From Rhynchonema sp. JSB1_4 (Eukaryota > Nematoda > Chromadorea > Monhysterida > Xyalidae): a DNA stretch of 64,000 nucleotides. The stretch covers positions 1-64,000 of the forward strand of contig JASAMV010004134.1 in NCBI GenBank assembly GCA_030248065.1. Direction: 5' to 3'. This document shows positions 1 to 11,901 of the stretch, piece after piece. The notes under the pieces were generated by a model that saw only the letters and a program-made list of their open reading frames with translations, was not told the origin of the DNA and did no database searches. How positions within the stretch are numbered: position 1 is the first letter of the stretch; every line of letters starts with the position of its first letter. A program made the translations under genes and the position numbers.

Positions 1-2324
1 ATCCCATTGTTTAATCAACGATTTTTAATGGTACATGTATCTCATATAGACAACAGCCGCTGTTAATCGCACATTTGGAACTGGTAACGTAAAGTTGTAA
101 TCTATTGTTGTATTGTTCCGACCGTGACAGCTATAAAAATATTCACAATCGAATTAATGTGATGTCATAATGGATTATCACATGTGTCGAATTAGTGACA
201 CCAGAGCAAGATTAAAGAAAAACAACCCATCTTCGTCTTAAAGTGTTATTTACAAAGCAAGAAAAAGAAAAAAATATACTTGCAACTTTCAATCAAAGTA
301 TACATGTCACATGAACCAGTGGATAAACATGTGCAGCTGTCGAATGGTTTGGTTGTGAATAAGACAAAGTTGATTTCGATTTTTAACTTGTCTTAATTAT
401 TACGCATGGGCATGGGTATTGCGGGACAGCAGAACAACGAACTATACCGGTGCTGGGACCCTAATTTCGTTGCTACTGTGGTCCATACATACTTTCCATG
501 AAGCAAGATGCTCGTCAAAACAAGGAACCTGTGCTGCTGGGCACGCCGCCGACATACTGTGTGCTCATACGCATCTCAATTCATGTATTACACATGTAAC
601 ATTCGGATGATTCGGAACACGTTGGTGCAACACCAAGTTTGGAACAATAAATAAGTTTGCAAAAAGACAAAATCCGACAATAAAACGAGCTGCCGTGCGG
701 GATGTGCCTACTGTTTTGATGTCGCGTAAATGAGATCACGCATTTTTAGTGCACACTGTAACAGTTTTGCAAGTTTTTGATAGATCAGCTGCGATATACT
801 CACATGTACCTACTAGCGCGATTGTTTTTATTTTGTTAGACAGCATACATACAGTAGTTTCGATAATAAATGCGGGCAGACGGTTGCATAAACTATCCAT
901 GGCAAGCATGGCGGGGGAAAGGGATAATGTTACAAAGGTGCAAGTTTGCACAAAATGAAGAACAATTATTGCTAGGCTTCAAAACCAGGCGGTGCGCAAA
1001 AAGAGCGCATGAAACCAAAGGCAAATAGCTGCCGCCAAATCGAACGATGCGTGTCAAGCAATTTTGCGATATTATCCGGCAGTTTTTACGGCTATATCCA
1101 AACTTGGGTGATATTTTGAAAGAACAAGTTACAAAGAACGTCTCAGAGCAACGGCACGCACATTTTAGAGGATTCAAAAAAGGTTGCAGTCTACACAAAA
1201 TAAATGTGCCGCCAATACAATAAATATCCACAACATTGTCAAATTTTCGAAATAGATGGCGCTGTCCTGGAATGATTTGTGCACTGATCGTCACGGCAAT
1301 AATGAACTTGTCACAATTGAAGATGTACGACGTGATCTAATGAGCGTACAGAACAATACATTAAAAAACGCGGCCCGGCGCTGTTTTTTTTGGGTTGTAT
1401 TCTGTTACGTAGGAATCGGTTGATACGACCTGACCCTAAAATGTCATTGCAATACAGTATGCGCGTGTGGAGGTTATCATTAATATTGCATCGCAAATTC
1501 TAAACATTACTGCAGCGCAGCTGCACGTACCGAAGTCATCCGTCTGGACCTCAGAAGCTCTATTCAGGAAATAGTAAAAATCCACGTTTTAGTAATATCA
1601 AAAATGTTTGTCCTACTCAGAGAGACATCATCATTATCTGATTAGTTCTGAAGTTGATTAGTGCTGCATGCGGGGTCCAAGTTTTTTTTTTTTCGCAAAA
1701 TGGTTTTCCTCTTATCCGACCATTACATCATCATTTTAATTCGTCTGAAGTTGATTAGTGCTGCATGCGGGGTCTAAACGTATGTAGTTTGTTTGCCAAG
1801 TGCGGTAACAGCTTACAGCACTCATTAAATACTACACCGGGTAAAAGCAAAAAACAAAGAAAAGGCTTGTAATCAGTGGATCCAGAACAAAAGCAAGCGT
1901 TTAAAAATTGTTGAAAAAACAACAAATGACTTTCACACCCACTCTCACCAAGTGAGCTTGTATTACCAATGATTGTGCTTTTCTAAGCCGATGCACAAAC
2001 ATACAGTGAGCGTTGTGGAGCTTATCAGAGAATAAAATCAGCCCAAGCAGCAGCTGAGTTCTGCACGTGATAATTTTATACGACTATTATTAGTCAATAA
2101 CAGGCAACCTCACAATACCTCGGCTTTGTTATAAGAATGCATGAAAGACACATTATGACATCAAAATTGACACTAAATTATACGACGAGTTTAGCTTGTC
2201 AAACAACACACGCATTGTATGATTTAACGTTTCGTTATCTATCAATTTCAAAAATACCAGAAGGTACGTTACCTATGTAATGGTGGAGAACCTGATTGTT
2301 GTTTAGGAGCTGTGCCGAAAACGA
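1..2324. other. No gene seen; one short direct repeat
   Basis: No reading frame here has the length, splice signals or protein-like composition of the genes further along. The only structure noticed is an imperfect direct repeat of about 31 bp at roughly 1647-1679 and 1743-1775, sharing GAAGTTGATTAGTGCTGCAT and the bases after it. Confidence 0.6.
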
Positions 2325-2491
2325 ACCGGAGTTTTCCACTTAAGCCACCGTGGGCTGTAAGCGGGAATCGGTGAGAAATTGGCCGTCTGGCAAAAAAGAA
2401 AAATCTAATTAGAGCCCCCGGGAGGCTTTAAGTGGAACATTTTACACTTAGGGCCTCGAGGGTTTAGGGACTTTAAGTGGAAAACTCCGGT
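2325..2491. repeat. MITE-like inverted-repeat element, 167 bp
   Basis: The ends are inverted copies of ACCGGAGTTTTCCACTTAA. The right end near 2470-2491 reads as its reverse complement with little change. The interior carries GC-rich blocks (for example near 2416-2425) and no coding sequence. No convincing target-site duplication is visible, so the superfamily is not assigned. Confidence 0.7.
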
Positions 2492-2627
2492 AGGTAAAAT
2501 TTTGCATGTGTTCGTGTCAAAAATATTACATCCGTAACGGGAGTCGAATGAGACGTGCATTGAGATGAAAAATCACCGTTGCGCACCCTAGTCATCATGA
2601 TGCAAGTATGTATAACAAAGATAACTT

Positions 2628-2789
2628 CAGAATATTAGTGTCGGGCGTATACGTAGCTCATGGTCACAGATCTGATGTGCTCTTCACACAAATATTTCTT
2701 CACGAAATCATTACAGCAGAGAGTCAGAAGAAAGACTACATATTTGTGTACATAACAGTGCGCGCTACGCTTGCGGCACTAATATTCTG
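2628..2789. repeat. MITE, CAGAATATTAGTG family, copy 1
   Basis: It starts with CAGAATATTAGTG and ends with the inverted GCGGCACTAATATTCTG, giving a 162-bp element. This is the best preserved of at least five copies with paired ends in the window, and several unpaired ends occur elsewhere. Confidence 0.7.
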
Positions 2790-3848
2790 AATTGGCTACA
2801 CCGTGTGCACGACGGCGGCAACCGTTTTGCACCCAGATCGACCGCAATTTTTTTTGTCAATGCCGAAATTTTGTGTCTTATTTTTCTGCGTGTGTTACCT
2901 AAGTACCCACACGCCCCCACCATATACTACTAACTAATCAAATAGTTGTTCATGTTACTGTGCAAACGCTGATGGGTTACACTCTGGATCTTTGTACCAA
3001 ACGAAGATACATAAAACATAGACCATAAAATTAAGGGAAATTGACACGTAAAAATCTGCTGTGCTGACTGATAATGCGCACGCGCATGCAAAACATCAAG
3101 CCACGTTTTATCAACCAAACCAGGTATTACCCAAGCATGTGCATAGTTTTTGGTGCGATAATGAGTTTTGGATAAAAACAGGCATACAATTCGACTCTGT
3201 TTGCAGATCAGCGCGGATAGGCAAACAAAAAAGAGAGAGCATAATATCCAAGCTAAAGAACACACGCACAGTACCTACAGGTATAAGTGCACAAAAGAAC
3301 AATCAGCAGTAATGGATTCAGAGGTTCGGCGAACTTTGATGTGGTTTTTGTTTTCAGTTTACAAAAACGAACAATTTTACCTGCTGCACACCTCTAGCAT
3401 TAGACTCTGTGGCATGCCATGCACCAAGTGGACCTACACGGCAGACCCTAGACTTTGAGAACCGAAATTTTGAATATGAACTGGACTGACAACCTGAAAT
3501 GCTGACGTGTGTTTTTAATGCGATGGTTTTTTCCCCGTCGCATATCCACTGGGTGAGAATTCAAAGCGACCTTATCCTACAGACAACGACAACACTGAGT
3601 CAGAAAGTATAAAAGTGAACGAAAAAGTCAATATGATCCAGAGTCACAAAGAAACTCGGTTTAAAGTTGGCGGGTGGGCGCGGGAAATGAGATGGGATTC
3701 TGGTGACTGTCTTTGTGCACCTTTCAGCACCGAAACTTATTCATATTTTAATGGCAGGTTGTAAATCTTACCGCTGGCTGAACCTTTACTTTTATCTTTG
3801 GTGTGACTTTGGTTTATACTGTGAAGTTCTCACTCATTGAGATGAGTT

Positions 3849-3972
3849 CAGAATATTACTGCCGTGCGCATGAGTGGAGCATCGCGTGATTCAATGCGCG
3901 CACATCTGAACTTAAAGGGCAGTGAAACAGTTGCCGTTAGCCTTGTTTTTACATACGTGACACCAATATTCC
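3849..3972. repeat. MITE, CAGAATATTAGTG family, copy 2
   Basis: The left end reads CAGAATATTACTGCCGTGCG and the right end is the inverted form GTGACACCAATATTCC. It is shorter than copy 1, and the right end has drifted more. Confidence 0.5.
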
Positions 3973-5280
3973 AAAGTTAGTAATTCAATTTGTGACTGAG
4001 ATTGAGAAAGATCACTCCGTTTGATATTGTGGAGTTTTTAGTTCGAAAGACTATCATAGACAGTGCGAAAAGTCACCTAAAATGGCACAAACTGTGTTCC
4101 AGACCCGTTCACGTTTTTAAAACAAACTCGATCTCAACAGAGCAAAACGGATATTGCCATTTCTTGCGATGTTTCATTTCATTTCAGCGCACAGTTATTG
4201 CTATTGGCGCAGTATCCTCAGTACTCAAACGAAATAAAAAGCGATTGTTGACCTTTCCGCATTATCTGGTATGAGAGAGATTGTGAAAAAAGAAATAAAA
4301 ACGGAATTATTTACAGCCTGTCAAACAAAGCACCGGATAGAATACTGCAAGACCAGAACACCCATGATACAAACACACACACATACACGTTGAGCCAACA
4401 ACATTGACGTTTACCTTGTGATGTGCACCACGCGCAAAGACACCAAGATGTTCCAAGTAGGTAAGTTCCGTACGGTGTTTCATTGAAATTTGGCAGAGCT
4501 CTAGTGTCTAAAGTTCCCAAAACTGCAGCCTGATGGTGCACGGAGGTGTCGTGTGAGACAGAAACAGGGAAAGGAAATTCGTTCTTTCTTTTTACATATG
4601 TACGCTCGTGAGGTGGAGGAACATAACGACTTAAACGCTCAAAACGACTTCGTTTAGGTCAAACACTCGCGTTACATGTAGAATGTCTCTAACCTTCTGC
4701 TTCCGATTATTACATTGGCATTAGGTGGATCTGCACAGCACAGGGTTTACAACATGCGGAAAGGAGGCAAGTTTACGTGATTCGCGTTTCAGATCACGAC
4801 TGACGCACAACCAGAAGAACGCCTGAGTACTGTTTTGTGCCGGAAACGCGATGTGGTGGTGGTGTTAGGTTTACAGCAACAAGAGGCTTACACACAACAC
4901 ACATTTATTCAAGTGATATCATGATGTTGGTGTCATGCTAAGACGATGCTGTCCTCTACTTAAAAACTGCTTTGTTCAACAACACCAAACAAACACCCGA
5001 TGAAAAAATGCAGAAAATGCTTGTGATATGACAGAGTCGCAAACTTGATAGACCAGGAAAACGACCAAACACATTCAGAATCAACCGGGCATAAACTTTA
5101 TAAAGCTCAGTCAAAACAATGGAAAAAAATCATTACATTCACGAATACCAGCAAGATAAAAAGAGTGAGTTAATTTCTTCGGTGGATAACAGATGACTTT
5201 AGTGTATAACTCCTTCAGTTCCGCTCACTTCCACCTCCCAGAATCTATTGCTCGCATCTGTTATGGATGTGCTGTTAATT

Positions 5281-5430
5281 CAGAGTGTTAGTGCCACGCG
5301 CATACAGGTAGACACAAAGTGCCTGTGATACGATGACGTCCACAACTCTCGTAGCCACCCAATACAAGCCATGTGTGTGCGTAGTACTAGCTACAGCACG
5401 TGTTGCTTACACACGCGGCAGCAATATTCC
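5281..5430. repeat. MITE, CAGAATATTAGTG family, copy 3
   Basis: The left end is CAGAGTGTTAGTGCCACGCG. The right end is the inverted ACACGCGGCAGCAATATTCC. Spacing (150 bp) matches the other copies. Confidence 0.5.
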
Positions 5431-6088
5431 AAACCTATCCAAGCTGCTTCCCCGACTCTCAATCAAAGCCACATTGGAACAACTGCCATTTACCAGATAT
5501 GGCGGGCGCGTACGTTGTGGCTTGGTTACGATTATGGTTACTGTTGTTGAGCGTTGAGCCAACCCCCTTGAGGCTGCGTCCACAATAAATGTTGTTGTGG
5601 TCATTTTAAACTCGAAACCCCTGCCGTCTTTTGAACTGTTGGGCACAAATGGGTTCCCGTTACGGTCTAGCCTGTCATTTGAAGAACCGGAACTTTCTGG
5701 GAGCATTTGTGATAAAAATTCAGCATTCTGACGTTACCGCTGGCCGCTGTTGTTTACGAGAGATAATTTTATGTGAATGAGGGTTCGTATGGCTTTGTTT
5801 TGCGCACACCTTTTGGCCGTTTGGGACTGGTGCCGTCTTGAAGATTCGAAACAACCGTTGTACCGGTATACGAAGCAAACTTTATTCAAATTGCCACACC
5901 ACATACGGCCAGAGAAGGGTCGCTGTATACACTCCAGTTTAGCTTAAGTAACGCGGGGAATAGTATGTGAGATGCCCGGTTCGACGAGTGCAAACAATAT
6001 GGCAAATTTTGATTTTGTTCCACACTGTATTGCTGTACAGTTATGTTTTTGAACTTGAATAAATTCAAAAACTCCATTGTCGCATATT

Positions 6089-9000
6089 TCACCATCTTCC
6101 GTAATAATGATCGTCCTGATCAACCACATCATACACGTCCGTGTCAGCGGTTGGATGTCGTGTGTCGTTTGAAACATCAGCTGTCGGCTTCGCGTTCGTC
6201 GGTGGCGGCTTCTTCGCGCCGTTGTTGGCTATGTCGTTCGTTTGTCTGTTAAAACAACAGATCCGAAGATTTTCGACTTGTCGAGCAAGGTTGCCTTGAC
6301 AAATCAGACAGAACTGTTTGGTGATGCACGTACACGGTGTAGGCTCACACAGCCGAAGCCGTGAACGTGCAGACGTACATAGTCAAACATTGTTTTCAAA
6401 TAAAATATAACATATTCAACATATTCTCATACCTTGCGTTCTTCTGCGTCGCACAACAGAAACAACAATAGACGAACATGTGAATGATGGTCATCCAACT
6501 GATGCCAGCCCACAGCCCCAGATGACCACCGATACTGCCCCACAGTTGGTCGACTGTCTGACGCTCGTAAATATCGTAGTTCTGGGGAGCATGTGAGTGC
6601 AATGTTTGCACTAGTTTTAACAACTGACGGTACATTCAGTTTTGAATTTGAATTGACCCAATTGATCTGAACTTGCTTGTGTTAAGCCATCTTGCTAACT
6701 CAGGGATCGTGCCAAGTTGCGCATTCGCAACTTTATGTACTTTTGATTCTTTAATGCAATATTCTATGCCCCTTTGTGATCGCTAGCCCATTCACTCACG
6801 GTCACGGCCATTGATCCGAAATAGAGATGTGCCAAATGAAATCGCTCACCGAGCACGCTCGAGTTCGGAACCTAAAATGGCACGGAAGAAAACGAATTAA
6901 TAAAGTGAATGCTTAAACTTTGCACTTCACAGTTTTCATTTCACTAACCATTGTGGGGGGAAGTAACCGTTGTAACAGTTGAGTGATGTTCTGTCTTATG
7001 GCTGGTGCTGGTATACTGCTGCTCGACACTTGCACTCGGTAGGATGTGCTGTGACATAGCGGTTGACAATGGTCACGTTTGCATTGGTCCACAACGGACA
7101 TGTGGGATCTGAAAAAATGAAAGACACAGTCTTACAGTGCAACAAATAAATGCTGGAATCTTGAATACTTGTGTCGTGCGTCTGATTTTGTTACAGATAC
7201 CCAACTCCAGGTTCTGCATGATGATTCACAGCTTTCAGCTTCGTTCACCCCAGAACTGGTGGAAAATCGTGCAGGTTACCCCACCAGACTTTGGCGGTTC
7301 CCCTCCTCCATAAAAAAAAAAAAAAAACAAAAAAAAAAAATGAAAAAATAAAAATAAAAACAAAAAAAATCTAAAAAAAAAACCGTTATATTGTGCATGC
7401 AAGAAGTGTTGCGCGTTTATGACCACGGCATTGAATATTCAGAATTCGGTGGGGAAAAGTCAACCAGCATAAATCTAAATCTGACTGACTTTAAATCCGC
7501 GCTAAAGAATCCCACCATACAAGTAGCGAACTGTGCCATTGTGCACACTGGGTAGTTGTGTGCTCGCTGCATCACCGAACAATTACATGGTTGGGCCAAA
7601 CCGTAGTACAAGCACTCCTGCTCGCACGCTAGTCGATTGGTGTAGGCTATTTTGGAATCTGAAGGTCAGAATCCCTGTTTCGGTCTCTCTATAATCGTGC
7701 TCATATTCGAACGTTTAGCTGACCAGCAAAGAAGAATGGCTCCCGTCTCTCAACGCACGGCTTCTTCCTCGTGAATCGAAGATGTTGAAACTTGCCGAAT
7801 GTGTACGTCATTTGCTCAGCCTGCATGTACAAAGAAGTCTCATGAAAAGGACTCAGCGCCGAAATCAAGCTGCGAATGCAGTAAACGGCTGGACCAACAG
7901 CCACGTTCAGGTACGCTCGGACTCCGGGTGAAGCGGGAATGAAATCCATGGAGTCGCCAATGAACAACGCCAGGCCCGACTCCCAGAAGTTGTTGCGCAC
8001 TTCGGTCACCACGTCATCGGTGTCGATATAGAGTACCAGCACAAGACCAGCAGCTTTGCCTGCACTTTGAATTATTTAGGTAATACTTTGTAATGTGTTC
8101 AGTTGGTTTGGTCTTGATCAGTGTTCGAACGGGATTCATTTTTAATCCCGGGACGGGAGGAGGAAAAAAAGGGAGAGCCCTAAACCCGGATCGGGATCGG
8201 GATTGACCAGATAGTCCAAAAGCAATCGTTTTTATCATTTTATGCATAAGATGCAAGTTAATGTCACAGACAACCATGAAACATGTTTATCACACATGGA
8301 TAAACACCCGGAACAGTGATCAAAGCCGATTGAAAATCGAGAATAGCTGATGACGGATAAGTTCAAAGATCATAATTGTAGTCGATCAGTGGCAAAGCCT
8401 TTGACAAAAAGACAAGCATTTCACCATTTTATGGTTTCAAGCAGTATCTTTTGTCATCAAATAAATCAGCTGCACTGGAAATGAGCTGTCCAGAAGGCGC
8501 GCTCGTAAGCGGAGCGCTTAGATTTTTGGAAGCTAGACGTGCCAGTCGCGGAAACTTTGTCTCATTTATTGCCCACCATGACAACATTTCCTCGAAACTG
8601 AGTCCCTTCGTTTGAAGCAACTTTGTGTAAGCGTTCAGTTCTAGCTCGATTTGTTCGCGATTGGTGGTGCTTGTGGTTTCATCACGCTCGCAATCAACCG
8701 TCGAGCACCTCTTTGGGGTAACACGCAAACACGGTTGTGGGCCGCGGGTCAGCAATAATTCTATGTCCAATGACCGCCGCGCGTTTGCATGGCCGCACTT
8801 GCGGGTAGCTGTTTGCGGGTCACTCGAAACATTTATTTAGCCAACACACAAAAATGAACTAATCAGCGCTGTGCTACGGGCACGTCTGCGACGTTGGCTC
8901 TACGCTGATGGGTTAATTTTTTTGTGTTGCAACCACATAAATGTTTCAAGTGACCCGCAAACCGCGACCCGCAAGTGCGGCCATGCAAACACGGGGCGGT

Positions 9001-11656
9001 TATTGGACATAGAATATTTTTCTGACCCGCGACCCGCGCCCGCGTTTGCCTGGCCGCGCCCTTACAACAGCTTGGCGAATTATGATTGCATAATTTTTTA
9101 CTTTTTGTTGTCAAAACTTAATCCCGATCCCGGTACTTTTTTGGGCGGGATCGGGATCGGGATCGGGATTGACTTTTTCAAAATGACGGGATCGGGATCG
9201 GGATCGGGATCAGAAAAAGGGGCCGGGATCCCGGGATCGGGATCGGGATCGGGATCCCGTTCGAACACTGGTCTTGATACATTATTTGCTCTGCAAAGCT
9301 ATAGAGACATAGCGACCATTGAGTGGAATTCACTGAACAAAGTCGGGGTGGAATTTTAGAAACGGTGTAAAGGTCAGTTGGGAGCAAAGGTCGGTGTAAA
9401 GTTCGGTCGAAAGCTCGGTCGGTCGGCGTAGCTCGGTGTAAACGTGAAACATTGCCTGTTATTAACGTGGAATGTTTCAAGTTTACACCGAGGTCTATCA
9501 CACTGAGCTGTCGACCGAAGCTTTCCCCGACCTTAAAATATCACCCAAGCTTATACCGTCAAGCTCAACATCAAAGTTCAAAGTCCGGTCAGGTGTTTCA
9601 ACGTCACGCCGGCTCATGCAGCAGACGCGATATTCTAAGCCAAGGGTCAACTCTGACGCGTTGTTTTGTAGGATTGGATGCTTCTTTCGCAAAATATTAT
9701 ACTTTAGGATGTATATGTAACACAAGCATTTTGGAGGAGTATTTATGAGTTTCATGAATTTCTAAAGAGGCAAAGGTGTGAACAGGCGATCGCCACGGCG
9801 GTGCAAAAAATTTTGATTGCGGTCAATACCACTGGTCAGAAATTAGTGTAACTCAGAAACAATCTTCAGAGACGCTTGTGCTACATCCTAAAAATTAACA
9901 GCATCTCGAGAAACGCATCCAACCACGCACAACAAACTGTCGTATTTCACCCTTCGTTTAGAAAACTGAGGATGTTCATCACCTGCGTGACGTTGAAACT
10001 GCTGACTTCGAACTTTGACTGAGCTTGACAGTGAGCTTGGACTTGTTAGTTTCGTGAATTCCACCTATTATCAGACATTCACTGACTCGAATAGGAATGG
10101 GGTGCAGTTTGTCAGTTGGATCTAGGATTCGGTCAATTTTTGCGATCAAACAAAGTCACATCAATTTTACCTGAGTAACAGTTCTTAATATTATGTACAT
10201 TGTCCGTATTTACAACCGACCGGGTTGCCGCATGGTTTCGAACTGTCCCTTTAGCTGTATCAGCCAACATTGTCCGAACTCCATGTCGAGAACGGGGTAC
10301 ACATTCATGTAATCGTTGCTGCCCGTATCACACACGTGTTCCCGTGGCTTGCCCTCATTATTCGGCATGAACAGATTCTCCTTGCCACGCCCCGATATCT
10401 AAAATTGAATAACTGTACAGGATGCTCCAGACACAAACACAGTCCACCTCTCAGTGACATTGTAGGGACCGGTCACTTTACAAAGTTGTGATTAGCAAAT
10501 TAACCACTGGGAACCAAAATATCGTTTCAAGAGTTTCACTATAAAATAGAGGGTGGGTCACTACAAAAGCTTGGCATCAGTAATGAATCAGTTTCTTTAC
10601 TTCATTTGATTTGAGTTGATCCGACTTAATTCTCCGTAGGGTACACTGCATGAATGCATGTAGTAATAATGAGACTTTCTGCTTTGCCTTGCGCTGTATG
10701 TACCAGCAAGCCGTAAATAAGTTAAGGATGGCAACCTTTGCCTCGACAAGTGTCGTTCTACAATCAATGCCCAATTTCCGATAGATCGTCTCTCCGTCCA
10801 GCCCCACAGCCGATTGCCATTCTTCAATCGCTTCGATTTTGGCCGGGTTCCAATACATTTCGTATCTGCAAATTGTCGCGGTCAATAAAATTTAAGTGTC
10901 ACTGCGTATGAGGGGTGCACTGCATGAACGGTCAGCTAATGAAAAAACTTTTAAGCTGGTCGGAACTATTGGCCTCGGTATGTATGAAATATCCAATGCA
11001 AAAAGTCACTTGACCAAGCAACACCGGACCGAACCGATCATCAAGTTTAAATTTCGCCCTTTATGTGAATTTTCGGATGCAAAATTAATCCGCGCTGCTC
11101 TCCAACTCACGTGTCATAAATGTATTTGTTCAACATCGTGCCATACACATACGCCAGATTGTCACCGGTCAAATTGTAGGCGGCAACCTTCCGTTTCGAA
11201 AATCTGAATTACAACCATATGTATTAATGGTGTCTGAAACATCAGCACATTAGTAATTTAAAAACAGTCGCACCTATTGAAATGGCACACTTTTATGCTT
11301 GGCATCAGTACTGAATCGTTGAACGTGATACCGATGGAGGTGGCGTAGGGCGGCAGTTTGAAAAATCTGAACAAATGTTGGGTCACGTGGACGACTATTT
11401 TTATTTGTTGAGTTCAGAACACTAGCTAAGGCCCTACATCGTGTACGTGCACACAGTAGCTGTCAGGGCAAAATCAGCAACGTTTGACTAACTGATCGAC
11501 AGTCAAATAGACCATGGCAGTCAACAATCCCAGTCCCGAAATCACAACCACGAGCCAGAACACTCGTCCAAATGTGGACTGCGCTCGGGCCAAATCGGCG
11601 AATCCGTGTGCCGTCGTGGATTGGGCCCATTTGTTGAATGTGGTCGTTTTGCCCAT
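6089..11656 (-). CDS. DEG/ENaC (amiloride-sensitive) cation channel, complete, 12 exons
   Basis: This is a subunit of a degenerin/epithelial sodium channel/ASIC family ion channel in the plasma membrane. The exons are 11493-11656, 11274-11366, 11111-11203, 10736-10865, 10221-10398, 7899-8059, 7724-7820, 7490-7658, 6949-7108, 6800-6871, 6433-6581 and 6089-6245. They sum to 1623 nt and keep one frame, giving 540 aa. Exon 1 holds the cytoplasmic STTAHG gating motif and transmembrane segment 1 (FWLVVVISGLGLLTAM). Exons 5-9 encode the cysteine-rich ectodomain, with FGQCW, then CNCSV and CQPLC. Exon 11 holds TM2 with GGHLGLWAGISW; the G-x-S selectivity filter reads GIS. The 52-residue tail has KKPPP and an acidic stretch near the C-terminus. 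Length is typical of the family. The ATG at 11656 is the first in frame after the flanking MITE. A hAT transposon and a MITE lie in intron 5. Family assignment is firm; the subtype and ion are not. Confidence 0.93.
7311..7382. repeat. A-rich low-complexity tract in a channel-gene intron
   Basis: This is a run of A broken by a few C, T and G, inside the intron between the channel exons 7490-7658 and 6949-7108. On the gene's sense strand it is a long T tract. It generates spurious poly-lysine and poly-phenylalanine frames. Confidence 0.85.
8361..8770 (-). pseudogene. hAT transposase C-terminal dimerisation domain, decayed
   Basis: The minus-strand frame contains EEMLSWWAINETKFPRLARL, then SKNLSAPLTSAPSGQ, then AADLFDDKRYCLKP. 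This is the classic hAT C-terminal dimerisation signature: WW..N...FP.LA.LA, then P.TS..SER, then the KR..L.P tail. A stop codon follows LKP at about 8430-8432, yet the family-like sequence continues in frame as NGEMLVFLSKALP to a second stop near 8361. The SER triplet is changed to SGQ. Only the last ~110-130 residues remain; the rest of the transposase is absent. Being broken by a stop and truncated, it cannot encode an active enzyme. Confidence 0.85.
8732..9050. repeat. Inner palindrome with GACCCGC repeats inside the hAT element
   Basis: The two arms (about 8732-8850 and 8940-9050) mirror each other, including TTTGCATGGCCGCACTTGCG opposite CGCAAGTGCGGCCATGCAAA. Both arms carry repeats of the GACCCGC type. 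It may be a separate foldback nested in the hAT element or its own subterminal repeats. Confidence 0.65.
9345..9546. repeat. Palindromic MITE, GAAACGGTGTAAAGG family, copy 1
   Basis: A hairpin element centred near 9455-9475. The left arm reads GAAACGGTGTAAAGGTCAGT onward and the centre pairs GTAAACGTGAAACATT with AATGTTTCAAGTTTAC. The right end is truncated relative to copy 2 and lacks the mirrored GAAACGG segment. It lies in intron 5 of the DEG/ENaC gene, 75 bp from the hAT element. Confidence 0.75.
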
Positions 11657-11675
11657 CACGTTGAATGTGGTATTT

Positions 11676-11901
11676 GGGGTGGAATTTTCGAAACGGTGTA
11701 AAGGTCAGTTGGGCGTAAAGGTCGGTGTAAAGTTCGGTCGAAAGCTCGGTTGGCGTAGCTCGGTGTAAACGTGAAACATTGCCTGTTATTAACGTGGAAT
11801 GTTTCAAGTTTACACCGAGGTCTATCACACTGAGCTGTCGACCGAGCTTTCAACCGACCTACACCCGACTGACCTTTTACACCGTTTCGAAAATATCACC
11901 C
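11676..11901. repeat. Palindromic MITE, GAAACGGTGTAAAGG family, copy 2 (intact)
   Basis: Both arms are complete: the left begins GGGGTGGAATTTTCGAAACG and the right ends CGTTTCGAAAATATCACCC. The centre is nearly identical to copy 1. It ends only 20 bp before the predicted start codon of the DEG/ENaC gene (11656), so it occupies the 5' leader or proximal promoter position. No clear target duplication is visible. Confidence 0.8.

Larger units (their letters stand above)
8119..9270. mobile_element. hAT transposon remnant with TIRs and 8-bp target duplication
   Basis: The element starts CAGTGTTCGAACGGGAT and ends with the inverted ATCCCGTTCGAACACTG. It is flanked by exact 8-bp duplications GTCTTGAT at 8111-8118 and 9271-9278, the hallmark size for hAT insertions. 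Inside the right end are tandem GGGATC hexamers (about 9145-9256). The left half carries the decayed C-terminal end of a hAT transposase on the minus strand. A second, inner palindrome with GACCCGC repeats spans about 8732-9050. The 1152-bp element sits in intron 5 of the DEG/ENaC gene, antisense-neutral to splicing as far as the model shows. Confidence 0.9.

Noticed and set aside
10040..10140. Extra channel exon between 10221 and 8059
   Set aside because: A short frame with GGIHE resembles the ectodomain, but exons 10221-10398 and 7899-8059 already join in phase across a conserved block.
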